A stretch of DNA of 17,150 bases from Lachnospiraceae bacterium (GTDB lineage Bacteria; Bacillota; Clostridia; Lachnospirales; Lachnospiraceae): NCBI GenBank assembly GCA_003520205.1, contig DOVG01000007.1:1-17150 (forward strand), given 5' to 3'. Numbering within the stretch: the first letter of the stretch is position 1; every line of letters starts with the position of its first letter. Positions 13,465 through 17,150 of this stretch are shown here, in pieces. Both the position numbers and the translations under genes were made by a program. The notes under the pieces are model-generated. The model ran no database searches and was not told the origin of the DNA. It worked only from the letters and a program-made list of their open reading frames with translations.

Positions 13465-13824
13465 ATGGCTGATTATTTAGAGAGTGATATGGGCAGAATT
13501 AATATAGATCGTGAAGTAATATCTCAGTTTGCTGGTCACGCAGCTCTTGACTGCTTTGGTATAGTGGGAATGGCTACTATAAGTATGAAAGACGGACTTG
13601 CAAAACTTCTGAAGGGCAATAATGTCAGCAGAGGAGTAAGCGTTAATACTGATGAAGATGGTGGACTTATTATAGATTTTCATATCATAGTTGCATATGG
13701 TGTAAATATAAAAGCTGTAGTAGATAATCTTGTCAGTACAGTTAAGTATCAGATACAGGATTATACTACTATGAAAGTAAGTGCAATAAATGTTTTTGTT
13801 GAGGGCGTAAGAGTAATAGATTAA
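13465..13824 (+). CDS. Asp23/Gls24 family protein (YloU-like)
   Basis: A 119-residue member of the Asp23/Gls24 (DUF322) family. It has the family pattern GRINIDREVISQFAGHAALDCFGIVGMATISMKDGLAKLLKG, the middle DEDGGLIIDFHIIVAYGVNI, and the ending VNVFVEGVRV-like INVFVEGVRVID. No membrane segment or signal is seen. The B. subtilis relative YloU also sits between rpmB and yloV (fakA); Asp23 of staphylococci is envelope-associated, but a role for this copy is not established. A strong AAAAGGAGG sequence lies upstream of ATG 13465, and fakA begins 28 nt after the stop. The position next to fakA suggests a link with fatty-acid incorporation or the cell envelope; that is inference. Confidence 0.93.
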   Translation: MADYLESDMGRINIDREVISQFAGHAALDCFGIVGMATISMKDGLAKLLKGNNVSRGVSVNTDEDGGLIIDFHIIVAYGVNIKAVVDNLVSTVKYQIQDYTTMKVSAINVFVEGVRVID

Positions 13825-13852
13825 TAATTACTCCTGCTATGGAAGGGAAACT

Positions 13853-15583
13853 ATGTCGAATGTGATAGAAGCAAAGGTTATGCAGGAAATGTTTATTTCT
13901 GCAGCAAATAACCTGAACAATAATAAAGAATATATAAATGAACTGAATGTATTTCCTGTACCTGATGGAGATACAGGAACAAATATGACACTCACTATAA
14001 TGGCGGCTGCATCTGAAGTAGAAGCTATTACTGAACCAACTGTTGATCTTCTGGCGAAGGCTGTATCAGGTGGTTCGCTCAGAGGAGCAAGAGGAAATTC
14101 CGGTGTAATACTCTCGCAGCTTTTTCGTGGATTCTGTAGAGAAGTCAAAGGCAGAGATGTACTTACTATAGACGACCTTGCTGCCGGTTTTTCGCATGCT
14201 GTGGAAACAGCATATAAGGCTGTTATGAAACCGAAGGAAGGAACTATCCTGACTGTTGCCAGAGAAATGGCTGAGAAGGCAGGAGAGATTATGGATTCGG
14301 AGGATGATATTACTTTATTCCTGGAACAGGTAGTAGAGTATGGTAAAGAGGTCCTTGCGAAGACTCCTGAGATGCTTGCAGTACTTAAAGAAGCAGGTGT
14401 AGTGGATTCTGGAGGACAGGGTCTCATAACTGCTATGGAGGGTATGCTGTTAGCCCTTAAGGGTGAACCGGTGAAGCTTCTGGAAGGAAATGCTGAAGTA
14501 GAACTGCCAAGAGGCGCAGGAATACTCTCTGATAAACCAAAGTCAATTAGATATTCAGGAGGAAGCGGTAAAGAGGATATATCTACAGCGGATATAAAGT
14601 TTGGTTACTGCACAGAATTTATCGTGCTTCTGGATAGAGAACTAACTGATAAAGAGGTTGATGACATTAAGAGCTACCTTCTTTCAATTGGTGATTCTAT
14701 AGTTTGTGTAGCAGATGAAGAGCTTGTTAAGATACATGTTCATACAAATCATCCGGGAAGGGCATTTGAAAAAGGACTTGAATATGGTCAGCTTACAAGA
14801 TGTAAGGTTGACAATATGCGTGAAGAGCATTCTGAGAGAGTTCTTATAGAGAATGAGAAGAAAAAACTGGAGGAACAGGAGATAGCTTTCAATCAGATGA
14901 AGGCTGAGAGAAAGACTGTTAAAGAGAAGTATGGTGTGATAGCCGTTGCTTCAGGTGATGGTCTCGCAGATATATTTAAAGAAATAGGCGCAGATTATAT
15001 CATACAGGGTGGACAGACTATGAATCCAAGTACTGATGATATTATCAGGGCTGTAAACAGTGTAAATGCTGAAAATATATTCCTGCTTCCGAACAATAAA
15101 AATATTATACTTTCATGTAATCAGGCTTCGGAGCTTATAACTGATAAAAAGATATATGTTGTTCCGACCAAGACTATACCTCAGGGAATAAGCGCTCTCA
15201 TAGCATTTAATAAAGAGATAGAACCTCAGGATAATTTCGGTACCATGAATGAATGTATAGAGGATGTCAGATCAGGAGAGGTAACATTTGCTGTTAGAGA
15301 TACTTCTGTAAATGGTAAGTCTATACATAAGAATAATATAATGGGTATTTCAGATAATGGTATCGATGCTGTTGGAACAGAGGTGAACGAAGTTACTGTA
15401 AGCCTTGTGGAGTCACTTGCTGATGAAGATTCTGAACTTATAAGTATTTATTATGGTGAAGATGTGACAGAAGAAGAAGCAGGTGCACTGGTTGATACAA
15501 TATCCGAAAAATATCCTGATTATGAAATTGATCTCAAATACGGTGGTCAACCTATATACTATTATATATTATCTGTAGAGTGA
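13853..15583 (+). CDS. fakA: Fatty acid kinase catalytic subunit (DAK2/DegV-partner)
   Basis: FakA phosphorylates exogenous fatty acids bound to a FakB carrier, feeding acyl-phosphate into phospholipid synthesis. The 576-residue protein begins with a DhaL/DAK2 kinase domain (about 1-200). The metal and ATP ligands are seen in NVFPVPDGDTGTNM (D38, D40, N44), followed by GARGNSGVILSQLFRGF and VVDSGGQGL. A central domain has EFIVLLD and VKIHVHTNHPGRAFE, and a C-terminal domain follows from about 360 (YGVIAVASGDGLADIFKEIGADYIIQGGQTMNPST, PNNKNIIL, VVPTKTIPQGISAL). These are typical of YloV/FakA. ATG 13853 has GGAAGGGA upstream. No fakB is seen in the window. recG begins 17 nt downstream. Confidence 0.95.
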   Translation: MSNVIEAKVMQEMFISAANNLNNNKEYINELNVFPVPDGDTGTNMTLTIMAAASEVEAITEPTVDLLAKAVSGGSLRGARGNSGVILSQLFRGFCREVKGRDVLTIDDLAAGFSHAVETAYKAVMKPKEGTILTVAREMAEKAGEIMDSEDDITLFLEQVVEYGKEVLAKTPEMLAVLKEAGVVDSGGQGLITAMEGMLLALKGEPVKLLEGNAEVELPRGAGILSDKPKSIRYSGGSGKEDISTADIKFGYCTEFIVLLDRELTDKEVDDIKSYLLSIGDSIVCVADEELVKIHVHTNHPGRAFEKGLEYGQLTRCKVDNMREEHSERVLIENEKKKLEEQEIAFNQMKAERKTVKEKYGVIAVASGDGLADIFKEIGADYIIQGGQTMNPSTDDIIRAVNSVNAENIFLLPNNKNIILSCNQASELITDKKIYVVPTKTIPQGISALIAFNKEIEPQDNFGTMNECIEDVRSGEVTFAVRDTSVNGKSIHKNNIMGISDNGIDAVGTEVNEVTVSLVESLADEDSELISIYYGEDVTEEEAGALVDTISEKYPDYEIDLKYGGQPIYYYILSVE

Positions 15584-15600
15584 TTATTCAGGTGCTGTAA

Positions 15601-17150
15601 ATGAAGCTGGAAGATAGCATTATAAATATCAAAGGGATAGGAGAGAAAACGGCAAAGTCTTTTAACAGTCTTGGAATAGAGACTGTGAAAGACCTTATCC
15701 TTTATTATCCCAGATCATATAAGACATATACCGAACCTGTCTCTGTCAGCGATACTGCTGAGGGAGACAGGGTTGCTGTTTTATGCAGGATTGTTACCTA
15801 TGTGGAAGTAAAAAAGGGCAGAAGATATACCATTACAAGCCTGTCTGCGGCAGATTCTACAGGCTCTGTCAGGATGGTCTGGTTCAATATGCCATTTCTT
15901 CGAAATATGTTTTCAAAAGGACAGGTATATGTTTTCTATGGCACGATAAAATATAAAGGTAATATGAGGGTTATGGAAATGCCTGAATATTTTACCCAGA
16001 TGAACTATGAACGTGCCATGTCGACTATGCAGCCTATATATCCGCTAAAGGCGAAGATAACGAATAATTCGATTACAAGAGCTGTCAGGGCTGTATCATC
16101 GGTTATCAGTGCAATCCCGGAATATCTTCCTGAAGAAGTGGTCAGGGATAGGAATCTTATGAGCAGAAGTGATGCCATAAGTGAGATACATTTCCCTGAA
16201 AATGAAGAGAAGCTTAGACGGGCAATAAGCCGAATCGCTTTTGATGAGTTTCTTGAATTTCTGATAAAGATAAGAGTTCTTAGGGAAAGTTCAGTTAGTG
16301 ATACAAGCAGCCATGTGATAACAAATGAGGCGCTTGTCAAGAAAGATGCATTTATCAGTGGGCTTCCCTTTAAGCTGACAGCGGGACAGCAAAATGCGCT
16401 TGACGATATAATAAAAGATATGTCATCGGGTTATGTGATGAACAGACTGATTCAGGGAGATGTTGGATCAGGTAAAACTATTGTTGCAGCAATCAGCCTG
16501 CTGGTTAATAGCATTTCAGGATATCAGGGGGCTCTTATGGTTCCTACTGAAGTTCTGGCAGTCCAGCATTTTGATGATCTGAGTAAACTGTTCAAACCAT
16601 ATAAGCTTACAGTAAGGCTTCTTACAGGCTCTATGACTATAAAAGAGAAAAGAGCAGTATATGAAGAGATAAAAACTGGTAAGTGTGATATAGTGATTGG
16701 GACTCATGCCATTATACAGGATAGTATCAGCTTTAAGAATCTCGGACTTGTTATCACAGATGAACAGCATAGATTTGGTGTTAAGCAGAGAGAAAAACTT
16801 GAAGAAAAAGGAGACAGCCCGCATGTACTTGTTATGAGTGCAACTCCCATACCAAGAACTCTTGCCATTATACTTTATGCTGATATGGATATTTCTGTTA
16901 TAAAGGAGCTTCCGTCAGGAAGAAAACGTATAAAGAACTGTGTAGTTGGTACAGACTACAGACCTTCGGCGTACAAATTCATAAAGGGACAGATTGATGA
17001 AGGTCATCAGGCGTATGTTATCTGCCCGATGGTTGAGGATAATGATACTTCCGATCTGGAAAATGTAATGGATTATGCAGATGAATTAAGGGAAGTACTC
17101 GGAGAAAATGTAAGAATAGCTTTCCTGCATGGTAAGATGAAGGAAAGTGA
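15601..17150 (+). CDS. recG: ATP-dependent DNA helicase RecG (3' end outside window)
   Basis: RecG remodels stalled forks and branched DNA. The frame from ATG 15601 is open to the window's edge, giving 516 full codons of a protein usually near 680 residues. The N-terminal wedge domain is visible (IKGIGEKTAKSFNSLGIETVKDLILYYPRSY), along with an OB fold (AVLCRIVTYVEVKKGRRYTIT) and the QPIYPL motif. Helicase domain 1 has LTAGQQNALDDI, Walker A GDVGSGKT, APTEVL-like MVPTEVLAVQHF, VIGTHAIIQ, the DEQHRFGVKQR box, and VMSATPIPRTLA. Domain 2 starts with LPSGRKRI and QAYVICPMVED and is cut after about FLHGKMKES. AGGTG (15590-15594) is a modest RBS 6 nt upstream. The rpmB-Gls24-fakA-recG order matches other Firmicutes. 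Confidence 0.97.
   Translation, partial: MKLEDSIINIKGIGEKTAKSFNSLGIETVKDLILYYPRSYKTYTEPVSVSDTAEGDRVAVLCRIVTYVEVKKGRRYTITSLSAADSTGSVRMVWFNMPFLRNMFSKGQVYVFYGTIKYKGNMRVMEMPEYFTQMNYERAMSTMQPIYPLKAKITNNSITRAVRAVSSVISAIPEYLPEEVVRDRNLMSRSDAISEIHFPENEEKLRRAISRIAFDEFLEFLIKIRVLRESSVSDTSSHVITNEALVKKDAFISGLPFKLTAGQQNALDDIIKDMSSGYVMNRLIQGDVGSGKTIVAAISLLVNSISGYQGALMVPTEVLAVQHFDDLSKLFKPYKLTVRLLTGSMTIKEKRAVYEEIKTGKCDIVIGTHAIIQDSISFKNLGLVITDEQHRFGVKQREKLEEKGDSPHVLVMSATPIPRTLAIILYADMDISVIKELPSGRKRIKNCVVGTDYRPSAYKFIKGQIDEGHQAYVICPMVEDNDTSDLENVMDYADELREVLGENVRIAFLHGKMKES

Noticed and set aside
13837..14427. 196-codon open frame on the minus strand
   Set aside because: It lies wholly antisense to the DAK2 domain of fakA and has no RBS or recognisable motif.
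1..17150. CRISPR array, toxin-antitoxin pair, prophage or defence island
   Set aside because: No regularly spaced repeats, no recognisable effector or integrase genes, and nearly all space is filled with housekeeping genes.

Overview
The window is a low-GC, gene-dense stretch in which every recognisable gene lies on the + strand. It reads as core chromosome of an anaerobic Firmicute, most likely a Lachnospiraceae member (Butyrivibrio/Roseburia/Coprococcus-like). This rests on AT-rich codon use, strong AGGAGG-type ribosome binding sites, the rpmB-Asp23/Gls24-fakA-recG order typical of Firmicutes, and a class B sortase. The genus is inferred, not shown.

Layout. (1) 1-1960, RNA quality control: 3' end of rnr (RNase R), smpB, a small one-pass membrane protein of unknown function, then ssrA (tmRNA) with its own terminator. 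The tmRNA encodes a clear proteolysis tag, ADNKLALAA. (2) 2002-3269: a YprB-like DEDD exonuclease whose last codons are rewritten by a 228-bp structured insertion. The insertion has perfect 16-bp terminal inverted repeats and 8-bp flanking direct repeats (a MITE-like element). (3) 3291-4010: a good promoter, a DivIVA-domain protein and an intrinsic terminator. (4) 4034-11313: a tightly packed run of ruvA, ruvB, zapA, a U32-family protein, a SEDS glycosyltransferase (RodA/FtsW type) and a short class B PBP. The last two overlap by 98 nt. These genes cover Holliday junction processing, division-ring assembly, probable RNA hydroxylation and peptidoglycan synthesis. (5) 11315-13003: a promoter and structured leader, a NUDIX hydrolase and a class B sortase with a long cytoplasmic N-terminus. 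(6) 13008-17150: rpmB (zinc-binding L28) and its terminator, a promoter with a perfect palindrome at the expected transcript start, then an Asp23/Gls24 protein, fakA, and recG, which runs off the right edge.

The least ordinary element is the MITE-like insertion at 3034-3261. Almost every base of it can be placed in a four-way-junction fold. It supplies yprB with a new stop codon, six new C-terminal residues and probably a terminator. A 12-bp match to its terminus recurs in the leader of the NUDIX gene (11386-11413), suggesting a remnant or a smaller relative. The rest is well-known housekeeping content; I see no CRISPR array, phage, toxin-antitoxin or defence system.
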